In this document: piece by piece, positions 25,871-34,324 of the stretch | How positions within the stretch are numbered: position 1 is the stretch's first letter | Layout: each line of letters opens with the position of its first letter | Notes under the pieces: model-generated | Told to the model about the DNA's origin: nothing | What the model saw: the letters and a program-made list of their open reading frames with translations, nothing else | The model's database searches: none | Assembly: GCA_020047725.1 (NCBI GenBank) | Contig: JAIFNM010000047.1 | Span: forward strand, 1-51,197 | Direction: 5' to 3' | Source: Betaproteobacteria bacterium | GTDB taxonomy: Bacteria > Pseudomonadota > Gammaproteobacteria > Burkholderiales > Rhodocyclaceae | DNA: 51,197 nt | Translations under genes and position numbers: made by a program

Positions 25871-26961
25871 TTACCTCCCAGGGCATAGTCGGTCAGATTG
25901 ATTCCGAGCGCCTTCTCGACCTGCGGATATACCGACGGGTCACAGACACTGGAAGAAAGCGGAATCAAGGTTTTCGGAATCCTGAACACGTGAATTTCCA
26001 TACCCTCGCGCACTTTCCCAGCACTCACCGGCTCACCGTTTGCGTTGAGCATCGTTATCACGTCGGGGTAGCTGGCGATTCGCTCACCGTGGGCATCTTC
26101 CACCGCCATGTGTTCATTCATCACGTGGATCAGGCGTCTGTCGTTGCCAACGCCAATCTCGATCACTCCGATATCAAACGCTTCGTCTGTATATTTCAAA
26201 GTATTGCGTACTACCGTTCCGCTGCCAACGATTGAGCCGCCTGTCTGTTTGCATATTGCGTCGATCACCGCCGTGGCACCCTTGGCTTCCGCCGCAAGAA
26301 TTTGCTCTCCCAGCGCAATGGCCATACTGATGCCACCCAGCGCCGCATGCTGGCGCACATAGGAAGCGCGAATCGGATTGCGGCAGCTGGCAATGAATCC
26401 ACCAGACATGTCGGATGCCTTGCGCAGAACCTGCGAGACCTTGGCCGTCGCACCGCGCACAACCAGTTCGATATAAGAGTTGGTGGCACGCTTGCCGCCG
26501 ACCGCGCATTGAATCATCGGCTGAGGACTATTGGCCAATCCGAGCGAACCCATGTCCCCCGTCGGATGAGCACGGATGTCGCCGACCGCATCCACCACTT
26601 TAGTACCCAGCACTGCCGAAGGCAGCCAGGCATTTAGGGTGCTCGACATTCCGTTCTGACCAATAATCAGTCCGAAGATCGGCTCACCTAGTGCCTCCTG
26701 AGCAAGCTGCACCGCCTTGACGTAGTCGATGCCCAGCATTTCCCAATCGGTCAGCCCTCCCGGCGCACCGATGGCTGCCGCAGTGGCAATCCACGCTTCG
26801 TCCGGAACTTCATCCATGCTGACAAGTTCCGGTCTGCCGATCGTGACGGCCATGGAACCCAACTCGTACCCATGTTCCGCCCATCCACCTCCGCCACAAG
26901 CGAAAACCGAACCGCCCTTCACTGCCGCCTTCACATCATCAAGAGTAAGCACGCGCCGCAT
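25867..26961 (-). CDS. DUF917-family protein, predicted thiohydantoin desulfurase
   Basis: 364 residues from the ATG at 26961, chosen because GGAGG lies seven bases upstream and the paralogous remnant starts at the same residue; an upstream TTG at 26973 overlaps that ribosome site. The glycine-rich opening ACGGGGWAEHGYELG and GAPGGLTDWEM match the DUF917 family (Pfam S-Me-THD), named after a metal-dependent S-methyl-thiohydantoin desulfurase. In ergothioneine breakdown the hydratase product is a 2-thiohydantoin propionate that must lose sulfur to give hydantoin-5-propionate, and this gene is the natural candidate. It is first in a two-gene operon and is coupled to the hydratase (ATGA). Confidence 0.75.
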   Translation of the reverse strand: MRRVLTLDDVKAAVKGGSVFACGGGGWAEHGYELGSMAVTIGRPELVSMDEVPDEAWIATAAAIGAPGGLTDWEMLGIDYVKAVQLAQEALGEPIFGLIIGQNGMSSTLNAWLPSAVLGTKVVDAVGDIRAHPTGDMGSLGLANSPQPMIQCAVGGKRATNSYIELVVRGATAKVSQVLRKASDMSGGFIASCRNPIRASYVRQHAALGGISMAIALGEQILAAEAKGATAVIDAICKQTGGSIVGSGTVVRNTLKYTDEAFDIGVIEIGVGNDRRLIHVMNEHMAVEDAHGERIASYPDVITMLNANGEPVSAGKVREGMEIHVFRIPKTLIPLSSSVCDPSVYPQVEKALGINLTDYALGGK

Positions 26962-27111
26962 TTTTTCCTCCAATCAAGCCAAATCGGCATTCGAAAATAC
27001 CAACATTGAAAACTACCGTGCCGGTCGTCCGATACCAGATCCTACGAACGACAGTGACGATGATGTTAGGCAGGTTTTTTCATAATGTCGCTTTCCTTAT
27101 TGTGCTTTGCT

Positions 27112-27128
27112 CATAACATATTGTTATG
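27112..27128. promoter_or_regulatory. CATAACATATTGTTATG palindrome, copy 2 (predicted LysR box)
   Basis: Perfect 7-base arms around a 3-base centre, about 151 bases upstream of the desulfurase ATG. It has the same position relative to its gene as copy 1 has to the desulfurase remnant. Confidence 0.78.
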
Positions 27129-27250
27129 TTATTTCGGAATCGTGCCTGATCTTTACGTTTGTCTCGGCGGGGTGGATGTGCATCACCTGATTACAGTTGT
27201 TGATCTGAACTCAGATACCAACAACGACATACAGTATGAACGACGCCGCT

Positions 27251-27267
27251 CATAACACATTGTTATG
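27251..27267. promoter_or_regulatory. CATAACACATTGTTATG palindrome, copy 3 (predicted LysR box)
   Basis: Perfect 7-base arms around a 3-base centre, 126 bases upstream of the YfcC-type transporter ATG. It is 139 bases from copy 2, so the two divergent promoters may be controlled together. Confidence 0.78.
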
Positions 27268-27392
27268 GATTCAACACAATAAGTAATGCGACTTAATGAT
27301 TGTTCGCGCTTATGATTTTTCTGCAAACCGGCACGAACTTGGAAAATTGGTGTTCCGAGCATTTCCTATCAGAATTGAATGGAGAATGACAA

Positions 27393-28841
27393 ATGGCAAA
27401 TACAGATACAACAATCAAGGATGCTAAACTCGAGGAAAGCGGGAGAACAGATCTAGGAGACAAGCTGGCTGAGGGGTTTCCCAACGGCTTTGTGATCCTA
27501 TTTTTTATTTTGGCGCTGGTCGCCGTTTCGACCTATTTCATTCCGGCAGGCGAATTCGACAAGATATCGATAGCCGGAAAGATGGTCACAAAGGCGGGAA
27601 GCTACCACAACATCGCGCCATCCCCGGTCGGTTTTATGCAATTTTTCGCGGCCATTCCAAACGGAATGCTGGCAGCCTCGGCACTCATCTTCATGATCAT
27701 CCTAATCGGCGGTTCCATCCGTGTATTTGACAGCACCGGGGCAATCAAGAGCGCTCTGGGAAGCCTGATCAATGTCTTCGGAAAAGAAAAGAGTTCATGG
27801 GTTCTCGTGTGCATCATCATCTTTTTCGCGTTGATCGGTGCGTTCCCCTCGATGTTCGAAGCAACCATCCCATTCGCCCCGATATGCCTGGCAATAGCAC
27901 TCGCACTCGGATATGACGCAATTGTTGGCGTATCTATCGGCCTGATCGGTGTCGTGATCGGCTGGACGGCAGGCCCGACCAATCCATGGACAGTAGGAAT
28001 CGGCCAGTCAATTGCTCAATTGCCGATGTTTTCGGGAATTGTATTGCGGCTGATTCTTCTCGTGACATTGATAGTGATTTCTTCGATCTATATCTTGAAA
28101 TACGCAAATGATGTCAAGAGTGGGAAAAGAAAGAGCCTGGTCGAGAATATTGACATCAGCGAACATGACACCTATTCCCTGGAATCCATCGCGCCGTTCA
28201 GTTTCCGCCACAAGCTGATTCTTGCAACGCTTGCCGCAACCATCGGCATGATCCTTTACGGAACCTATAACTGGCAATGGGGCCTGATACAAATGTCTGC
28301 CATGTACATCATTGGTGGAATTGCCGGAGGCCTCATTGCTGGATACAACGGCGGCAAAATCGCCGACGAATTCATTGAAGGCGGGAAAGACATCCTGATG
28401 GCAGCCATGGCTGTCGGACTTGCCAGATCAATTCAGGTGATCATGGAAAGCGCCCATATCGCCGACACGCTGGTTTATTACTTCTCGATACCCTTGCAGG
28501 CACTGCCTGCGTCGGTATCGGCAATCGGAATGTTCATCGTCCAATCGATCCTGAACTTCTTCATTCCGTCCGGTAGTGGTCTCGCAATGGTGACGATGCC
28601 GATCATGATACCGCTTGCCGATGTCCTGAATATTCAACGCCAAGTCGCAATTCTTGCGTTCCAGTTCGGTGATGGTCTCTCGAATCTCTGCTATCCGACG
28701 ACCGCGGTCACCATCGCATTCCTCGCGATTGGCAAAATTCCGTTTGGCAAATGGCTGAAATTTGTCATGCCCTTCCTGCTGATCATGTGGTCAGTAGCTG
28801 CAATCTTCCTGGCCGTGGCAACCGCCTTGAACTGGAACTAA
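27393..28841 (+). CDS. YfcC/DcuC-family membrane transporter
   Basis: 482 residues with about 12 hydrophobic helices, an ion-coupled carrier of the YfcC group (related to DcuC and arginine/ornithine-type carriers). GFPNGFVILFFILALVAVST is the first helix, and NFFIPSGSGLAMVTMPIMIP is a family hallmark near the substrate path. The charged stretch around residues 240-255 is a cytoplasmic loop. GGAG stands before the ATG. The regulatory palindrome shared with the pathway genes suggests it moves a pathway compound: thiourocanate, a hydantoin, N-carbamoyl-glutamate or glutamate. The direction and cargo are unknown. Confidence 0.82.
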   Translation: MANTDTTIKDAKLEESGRTDLGDKLAEGFPNGFVILFFILALVAVSTYFIPAGEFDKISIAGKMVTKAGSYHNIAPSPVGFMQFFAAIPNGMLAASALIFMIILIGGSIRVFDSTGAIKSALGSLINVFGKEKSSWVLVCIIIFFALIGAFPSMFEATIPFAPICLAIALALGYDAIVGVSIGLIGVVIGWTAGPTNPWTVGIGQSIAQLPMFSGIVLRLILLVTLIVISSIYILKYANDVKSGKRKSLVENIDISEHDTYSLESIAPFSFRHKLILATLAATIGMILYGTYNWQWGLIQMSAMYIIGGIAGGLIAGYNGGKIADEFIEGGKDILMAAMAVGLARSIQVIMESAHIADTLVYYFSIPLQALPASVSAIGMFIVQSILNFFIPSGSGLAMVTMPIMIPLADVLNIQRQVAILAFQFGDGLSNLCYPTTAVTIAFLAIGKIPFGKWLKFVMPFLLIMWSVAAIFLAVATALNWN

Positions 28842-28904
28842 CAGGCGAAGGTGATTGGAATTTCCATTTTTTAATACATGGGTCGCTAACGAAAACCCAG
28901 CCAT

Positions 28905-28950
28905 CGCCAGAGCGTTCGCACAAAGTATTCGGACAAGGACGCTCCTGGCG
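28905..28950. terminator. Inverted repeat between convergent YfcC and LysR genes
   Basis: CGCCAGAGCGT (28905-28915) faces ACGCTCCTGGCG (28939-28950), complementary apart from one bulged base. It sits between the ends of two convergent genes, where a bidirectional terminator is expected. No T-run is present on either side. Confidence 0.45.
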
Positions 28951-28996
28951 AGTGGCGTGGCAGAAAACGAGTTGCTGAATGTCCGCCATCCCATTT

Positions 28997-29881
28997 TCAA
29001 ATTTCTAAAGACTCCAATATTGAGATGAACTCCAGCGCCAAGCGTGATAGCGGTTCCAGCTGAACGCTAAAGACGTTAACCGGCGCGCAAGTCACCGGGG
29101 TTAGCGGCACCACTTCCAAGTCAACGCACCCGAGGCCCTTGCTGGTGATTTCATCAATAAGCGCTATGCCGACACCAGCGCGAACCATGGCGCAGGCAAC
29201 GTGAGTCTGCTGTACCTCTATCCGAGGTATTGGAGGATGCTTCTCCTCTCCGAAAAGCTGGTGAACCAGTTGACCGATGGGGATGTCATTGCCATAACCA
29301 ATCAACGGCTCGTTAATCAGATCGTCGATTTTGACTTCTTGTTGCTCAGCAAGACGGTGACGGGGTGGCAACAGCACCACGATTGGATTCCTGTAAAGCG
29401 GTCGAACTTCCAGACTCGGATGTCCAACAGGCATGTAAGTTACGCCCAACTCAACCTGACGCGTCAGCAAACTCTGCAGCAGAATGGAAGGAATCAATGT
29501 ATGGAGCACAATTCGCACTTCGGGATGCCGTTGACAAAAGAGCGCAATGGCCTGCGGCATTAATGATTGCCCGAGATTCGGACTGCTGGCTAGGCGCAAT
29601 TGACCGATACGGTTTTCCGCCAGTCCATCTGCAATCTCGTTGACGCGTTGCACACCCTGGTATACGACACCGACTTCCTCGAACAAGCGGCGCGCTTCCG
29701 GTGTCGGATAAAGGCGCCCCTTCATCCGGTTGAACAGCAGGAAACCCAAACGCTGCTCGGTGTATGAAATGAGCCGACTGACTGCTGGTTGAGAAACATA
29801 AAGAAGCTTGGAGGCGCCACTAATCGTACCGCTCAGCATGATGGCCCTGAAAACTTCTATCTGGCGCAAATTCAGCTTCAT
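28997..29881 (-). CDS. LysR-family regulator of the ergothioneine locus (predicted)
   Basis: 294 residues. The winged helix-turn-helix is at about 1-60 (LRQIEVFRAIMLSGTISGAS then KLLYVSQPAVSRLI), with a typical effector domain following. It is divergent from the amidohydrolase gene with 125 bases between start codons, the classic LysR arrangement. That gap holds a weaker copy of the palindrome found before three other transcription units of the locus. Its effector would be a pathway intermediate, by analogy with other catabolic LysR proteins, but this is not visible in the sequence. Confidence 0.85.
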   Translation of the reverse strand: MKLNLRQIEVFRAIMLSGTISGASKLLYVSQPAVSRLISYTEQRLGFLLFNRMKGRLYPTPEARRLFEEVGVVYQGVQRVNEIADGLAENRIGQLRLASSPNLGQSLMPQAIALFCQRHPEVRIVLHTLIPSILLQSLLTRQVELGVTYMPVGHPSLEVRPLYRNPIVVLLPPRHRLAEQQEVKIDDLINEPLIGYGNDIPIGQLVHQLFGEEKHPPIPRIEVQQTHVACAMVRAGVGIALIDEITSKGLGCVDLEVVPLTPVTCAPVNVFSVQLEPLSRLALEFISILESLEI

Positions 29882-29898
29882 GGCAGCCCCTTTATCGT

Positions 29899-29915
29899 TA
29901 TAACTTTATGTTAAT
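29899..29915. promoter_or_regulatory. TATAAC-N5-GTTAAT site, weak copy 4 of the LysR box
   Basis: It keeps the ATAAC-N5-GTTA core and spacing of copies 1-3 but has changed outer bases. It lies 18 bases before the LysR start and 92 bases before the amidohydrolase start, fitting autoregulation and divergent activation. Confidence 0.55.
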
Positions 29916-30006
29916 CGTATCGCACGAATTAGCATAAGGCATTTTCGGCCCAAGCAATCTAAACTTGTTTGCATTGAATCATGGCACGAACAATGGAGAT
30001 GCCGAA

Positions 30007-31374
30007 ATGGGCGATTTCGATTTAGTTGTTTCCGGCAATATCGTTGACGCGAATACCATCGCAACTGACGGCTGGCTCGGGGTAATTGACGGCAAAGTTG
30101 CCGCGCGCGGCGTCGGCACGCCGCCATCGGCGAACGACACCGTCGACGCAACCGGACGCTGGGTCATCCCTGGCGTTGTTGACGGTCAGGTTCATTCCGG
30201 AAGCCAGGCCGGACAGGAGGGACTTGGCTGGGCTTCCCGCGCTGCTGCTGCAGGTGGTGTCACCGTGATGGTCGACATGCCTTACGACGAACCCGAACCT
30301 GTGGCTTCGCGCACTCAACTCGACATCAAGATTGCCGAAGTTGCGCTAGATTGCCATGTCGACGTAGCGCTTTTCGGCACGGTTAACGAGAAACACGGCC
30401 TGAAGGAAATCGCCGGCCTGATAGAGGGGGGGGTCTGCGCGTTCAAGTTCTCAACCTTCGAGGCCATGCCCATTCGTTTTCCTCGGGTGGAAGAAGACGA
30501 TCTGTATGAGGCCTTTCGTCTGATAAAGCCATCCGGCTTGGCCTGTGGAGTACACAATCAGATGCAGGAATTAACACGAAAGAACATCAAACGCCTGCTC
30601 GAAAGCGACGACACAGGCTGGGATGCGTTCTTCCGTGCTCACCCCCCTTTGATCGAGAATCTGGCCACAGCCCTGATCTATGAGATCGGCGCTGAAACTG
30701 GGGCGCGGGCGCATGCGGTTCACGTTTCGACTTCACGCGGTTTTGAAATCTGCAACATGTACCGCCGAGCAGGACATCGCAGCACAATTGAAACATGCGT
30801 CCACTACCTCATGCTCAATCATGAAGAACACAGCAGGAGGTTCGGCGCGAAAACAAAATGGTACCCACCGCTCCGTCCGAAATCTGAAGTTGACCGACTA
30901 TGGACTCACATCGTTAACGACGAGTGCACGTTTGTTTCATCGGACCATGTCAGTTGGGGATTGGAGCGAAAGCAGAACCCCAATATCTTCAAGAACTCTT
31001 CCGGGGGGCCTGGCCTTGAAACCCTGTTGCCCGCCTTCTGGACCGGTTGCGAGGAACATGGCATTCCACCCGCCATGGTTGTTCGTCAGCTGTGCCGCAA
31101 TCCGGCGCGGCACTTCCTCCTGGATGACCGAAAGGGCTCACTGGCGGTGGGAGCCGATGCCGATATCGTGATTCTTTCCCCGGAACGTTATACTTTTGAC
31201 CCGTCTCGAAGCCTTTCTGCCGTCCAGTGGAGCTCATTCGAAGGGCGTGAAATGACGGTCAGGGTTGCCGCAACGTACTGCCGCGGGCAACTGGTATTTG
31301 ATGGTCAGAATATTGTCAACGCCAAGGGGCACGGAACGTTTCTGCGTCCTCATGATATTCGTCTCGCCCTCTGA
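30007..31374 (+). CDS. Cyclic amidohydrolase, predicted hydantoin-5-propionate hydrolase
   Basis: 455 residues from the ATG at 30007 (GGAG 10 bases upstream), giving a normal start for the hydantoinase/allantoinase/dihydroorotase family; an ATG at 29965 would add 14 residues. Metal-site candidates are the carboxylated lysine K147 (AFKFSTFEA), a histidine in CGVHNQMQEL, one in AHAVHVSTSRG, and the aspartate of SSDHVSWG. The first metal motif, normally DxHxH, is D59-G-Q-V-H63, so one histidine ligand is a glutamine. It would open the hydantoin ring to N-carbamoyl-L-glutamate. It is 25 bases upstream of the carbamoylase gene and co-transcribed with it. Confidence 0.8.
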   Translation: MGDFDLVVSGNIVDANTIATDGWLGVIDGKVAARGVGTPPSANDTVDATGRWVIPGVVDGQVHSGSQAGQEGLGWASRAAAAGGVTVMVDMPYDEPEPVASRTQLDIKIAEVALDCHVDVALFGTVNEKHGLKEIAGLIEGGVCAFKFSTFEAMPIRFPRVEEDDLYEAFRLIKPSGLACGVHNQMQELTRKNIKRLLESDDTGWDAFFRAHPPLIENLATALIYEIGAETGARAHAVHVSTSRGFEICNMYRRAGHRSTIETCVHYLMLNHEEHSRRFGAKTKWYPPLRPKSEVDRLWTHIVNDECTFVSSDHVSWGLERKQNPNIFKNSSGGPGLETLLPAFWTGCEEHGIPPAMVVRQLCRNPARHFLLDDRKGSLAVGADADIVILSPERYTFDPSRSLSAVQWSSFEGREMTVRVAATYCRGQLVFDGQNIVNAKGHGTFLRPHDIRLAL

Positions 31375-31399
31375 ACAGGGCTAACTGCGGGGGCATCGA

Positions 31400-32671
31400 A
31401 TGACCAATATCACTTTCCCGCCACTTAACGCTCAACGCTTGTGGTCCAGGGTTGAAACACTTTCTCGAATAACAGTCCCCGACAGCCCGTGGACGCGTAG
31501 AGCATTTTCGCCACAATTCGTGGAGTCGCGTCTTTGGCTCACTGAACAATTCCGTTCTGCAGGAATGGAGGTAATCCTAGACGACGGCGGCAATCTGGTT
31601 GGACGCCTTCCAGCACGCACTGGCGCTGCTGTTCGCCATCCAATAATTACCGGGTCACATTGCGACACAGTAACGATGGGAGGCCGTTTCGACGGCATCA
31701 TCGGTGTTCTGGCCGGCATCGAGATTGCACATACGATGCACGAAAACGGCATGGCGTTTGATCATCCATTCGAAGTGATCGACTTTCTCTCGGAAGAGCC
31801 AAGCGATTACGGGATATCTTGTGTGGGCAGCCGGGCGCTTTCTGGTCTATTGAGTGACGAAATGCTTGCGGCCCGCAATCCCACAGGCGAAGCACTTGCT
31901 GCGGCCATACACCGGATTGGTGGCAACCCTGACGCTCTCAACAGGCCGCTCCGTCTTCCCGGCACGACTGCCGCCTTCATTGAGCTGCACATTGAGCAAG
32001 GCCCGGTCTTGGAAAACAAGGGAATACCAATTGGTATTGTCACCAACATTGTTGGCATCCGTCGCGTATCAATCGTCGTCAATGGTCAACCTGACCACGC
32101 AGGTACGACTCCGATGGATGTGCGCAAAGATGCGCTAGTCGGCGCGGCGCGGATCATCGACACGGCCAATACGTTAGCCACCGGGATGTCCGGCAAGCCT
32201 CACTATGTCGTAGCGACGGTTGGTCGCCTGTCACTCACACCCAATGCCTCGAACGCTGTTCCTGGAACAGTTGAAATGACTATGGAAGTTCGAAGCGATA
32301 GCGCGGAGATCTTGGACACTTTCCCTGAACTGTTATTGGCTCAGGTCTCCAGTGACATGACAGAATTGCGCGTTAGCGTGACGATGCATTCAGTTAGCCA
32401 CTCTAAGCCTACCAACTGTTCAGAATTCGTCATGTCGGCCATTGAAGAGGCGGCCACCATGCTTGACTACCCCCACATACGTATGCCCAGCGGGGCCGGT
32501 CATGATGCAGTTTATGTCGCCCCGACTGGTCCGATTGGGATGATTTTTATTCCCTGCCGGAATGGGCGCAGCCATTGTCCCGAAGAATGGATTGAACCAG
32601 CGCAATTACTGGATGGTGCTCGTGTTCTGTATCAGGCAATCGTGACTCTAGATGGCCACGGTCAGCCATAG
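31400..32671 (+). CDS. M20-family N-carbamoyl-amino-acid hydrolase, predicted N-carbamoyl-L-glutamate amidohydrolase
   Basis: 423 residues, the usual length for the hydantoinase/carbamoylase family that also includes allantoate amidohydrolase and beta-ureidopropionase. Di-metal motifs: GSHCDTVTMGGRFDGIIGVL, SEEPSDYG, HIEQGPVLE and, near the C terminus, GAGHDA. GQPDHAGTTPMDVRKDA is the dimerisation/substrate region. It releases CO2 and ammonia from an N-carbamoyl amino acid. Placed after the ring-opening enzyme, it would give L-glutamate, the end product of the route. A short hairpin GAGG-TTC-CCTC followed by T5 at about 32679-32696 may end the transcript. Confidence 0.85.
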   Translation: MTNITFPPLNAQRLWSRVETLSRITVPDSPWTRRAFSPQFVESRLWLTEQFRSAGMEVILDDGGNLVGRLPARTGAAVRHPIITGSHCDTVTMGGRFDGIIGVLAGIEIAHTMHENGMAFDHPFEVIDFLSEEPSDYGISCVGSRALSGLLSDEMLAARNPTGEALAAAIHRIGGNPDALNRPLRLPGTTAAFIELHIEQGPVLENKGIPIGIVTNIVGIRRVSIVVNGQPDHAGTTPMDVRKDALVGAARIIDTANTLATGMSGKPHYVVATVGRLSLTPNASNAVPGTVEMTMEVRSDSAEILDTFPELLLAQVSSDMTELRVSVTMHSVSHSKPTNCSEFVMSAIEEAATMLDYPHIRMPSGAGHDAVYVAPTGPIGMIFIPCRNGRSHCPEEWIEPAQLLDGARVLYQAIVTLDGHGQP

Positions 32672-32868
32672 TCTATTGAGGTTCCCTCGGTTTTTCGTCT
32701 GCCAAAGAGCGGATTTCATCCTACCAGTTTTTCCTGCTGTTGCTCAGTGAGCCAAGGACTCCGGAGTCATAACAACGCGCCCGTTGGCCATGCACCAGAC
32801 CAATCCAGTCGTGTTTGGCTGTATTCCTTTGGCATAATTGCAACTTGCCATCATTACCTAATCCAGTT
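32672..32868. other. Short gap with IS110-derived or unknown debris
   Basis: No gene. It lies between the carbamoylase stop and the recognisable IS110 relic. Minus-strand frames are open in parts but not identifiable. Confidence 0.3.
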
Positions 32869-33583
32869 TTACGATCGAAGTGACGGAGCGACAGTAAAGC
32901 GACGAGGTGCGGTCGCCCAAGTAGCGAGCCCTGAATGGCCGTTCAGACCAAATTCCGGTCGTTGGCCGACTTTTTCTTGCAGACGTTTTTCCAGGCAGTC
33001 AATTTGTGTGCTCAGGGTCATAATCACGGCCAGATTGCTCTGGACTGCCAGCCCGACATCTTCCGGCAGCCCCATCTGATCAACAGTGTCTGCGGTCAGG
33101 TTCTTGATCTGGTTGGCTGGTGATCTTTACGCCTTGCTGACGCGCCATGATGTTTTCAATGGCCAGGATGTGGCACGTGCGGCTGCGCACCAGTTGCATG
33201 CGCTTCCTGGCCAGATCGCGTAGTGCGCGCTGCTCCGGTGGCAGAATCGTGCCAGTGGGCAGAATGCCCAACCGCAATAGATGCGCCAGATGACGTGCAT
33301 CGGCTTCGTCGCCACTGTGCTTGAGACCGTCGTAGGGCTTGATGGCCCCCGTGTTGGCCAACTTCACGTCGAACCCCGATGCCTGCAGGCCATCAACCAG
33401 CCAGTACCAGTTGTAGGTCGATTCAATAACGACTCCGGCCAAGGTCGCTCGCCACGGTATCAGAAACGCTAGAATCTTCGCCAGATCGTTGGGCAATCGT
33501 TTCGCAGCCACAACACGATCCTCTTCGTCGGTCACCACGACAACACTGTTGTTCGAATGCAGGTCGATTCCGCAATAGTTCAT
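32869..33583 (-). pseudogene. IS110-family transposase, frameshifted and 3'-truncated
   Basis: The start (MNYCGIDLHSNNSVVVVTDE) and the following AFLIPWRATLAGVVIESTYN, HSGDEADARHLAHLLRLG and ILPPEQRALRDLARKRMQL are the DEDD domain of IS110 transposases. Near 33115 the frame shifts; the next part continues in another frame (DVGLAVQSNLAVIMTLSTQI). Similarity ends at QRPEF, about residue 220, so the serine-containing C-terminal domain is lost and the enzyme is inactive. Confidence 0.88.
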
Positions 33584-33628
33584 CTTGGCCTCTTGTGGTT
33601 AAAGCAAGTTTGCAAACCCCACTTTAGC

Positions 33629-33651
33629 CCCACCGCCTCCTCGGCGGTGGG
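33629..33651. repeat. 9-bp GC-rich hairpin upstream of the IS110 relic
   Basis: CCCACCGCC (33629-33637) pairs perfectly with GGCGGTGGG (33643-33651) around a TCCTC loop, 46 bases upstream of the IS110 transposase start and just before the IS5 relic. IS110 elements encode a structured bridge RNA in a non-coding end, so this could be part of one, but only a short non-coding flank remains. Confidence 0.5.
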
Positions 33652-33662
33652 AGACCGGCTAG

Positions 33663-34085
33663 ATGATTTTCAGCCACAAAAGCGGCTTGGTGGTCAGTGC
33701 CCGTACCCTCCCAGGGAATCCCTACGACGGTCATCTGCTCAATGTGCAACTGGAGCAGACGGCGATCCTGCTTGAAGACGTGGGACGTACGCCGAAGCAA
33801 GTTGTGGTCGATCTCGGCTTTCGGGGCGTCGATGCGGACAATCCGACGGTGAAAATCATCCACGGTGGAAAATTCAAGTCGCCGATGAAACCACAACGAC
33901 GCTGGCTCAAACGTCGGCAAGCCGTCTAACCGGCGATTGGACGCCTGAAGTCAGATCACCGCATGGATCGCTGCTGGTTGATGGGTTCTCTCGGCGACGC
34001 GCTCCATGCCGTTCTTTGTGCGACTGGCTACACAACCTGCCTTGGCTCATGCGGGCGATGCTTCGTCTCGGCCTAACCATCACAG
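33663..34085 (+). pseudogene. IS5-family transposase fragment with frameshifts
   Basis: The first frame reads FSHKSGLVVSARTLPGNPYD, LEQTAILLEDVG, KQVVVDLGFRGVDADNP and RRWLKRRQAV, the central and C-terminal DDE region of IS5 transposases. A stop at 33927-33929 interrupts it, and a shifted frame continues with PAIGRLKSDHRMDRCWLMGS then LGDALHAVLCATGY, containing the last catalytic region. A second shift follows (LPWLMRAMLRLGLT). The N-terminal half is missing. Confidence 0.85.
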
Positions 34086-34324
34086 CTTCTTCGTCGCTTG
34101 TCGAGCGCATTACGCAGAGTTGACTCATTTTGACATATTGCATAATGCCCAACAAATCGACAGGTTGACAAATTACCTACGCCGTGCGCGTACAGAGCCA
34201 TTAACTTATTGTAAATAATGCAAATATCTCGAATCGGGTCACTGGCAAACAAGGCCAGCATCGGGATTGCTCGCTAACCAAGTTGGTGACAATCTAAATG
34301 GTTCGCTCCTCAGGATCGTCCATA
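34086..34324. other. Gap between the IS5 relic and the signalling block
   Basis: About 240 bases with no gene seen. It includes the probable end of the IS5-derived DNA and the 3' region of the PAS-LuxR gene. Confidence 0.4.

Larger units (their letters stand above)
26962..27392. other. Divergent control region of the desulfurase-hydratase and YfcC genes
   Basis: 431 bases without a gene. It carries two perfect copies of the CATAACA-N3-TGTTATG palindrome, one for each divergent unit, 151 and 126 bases from the respective start codons. The YfcC ATG at 27393 is preceded by TGGAGAATGACAA. Confidence 0.6.
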
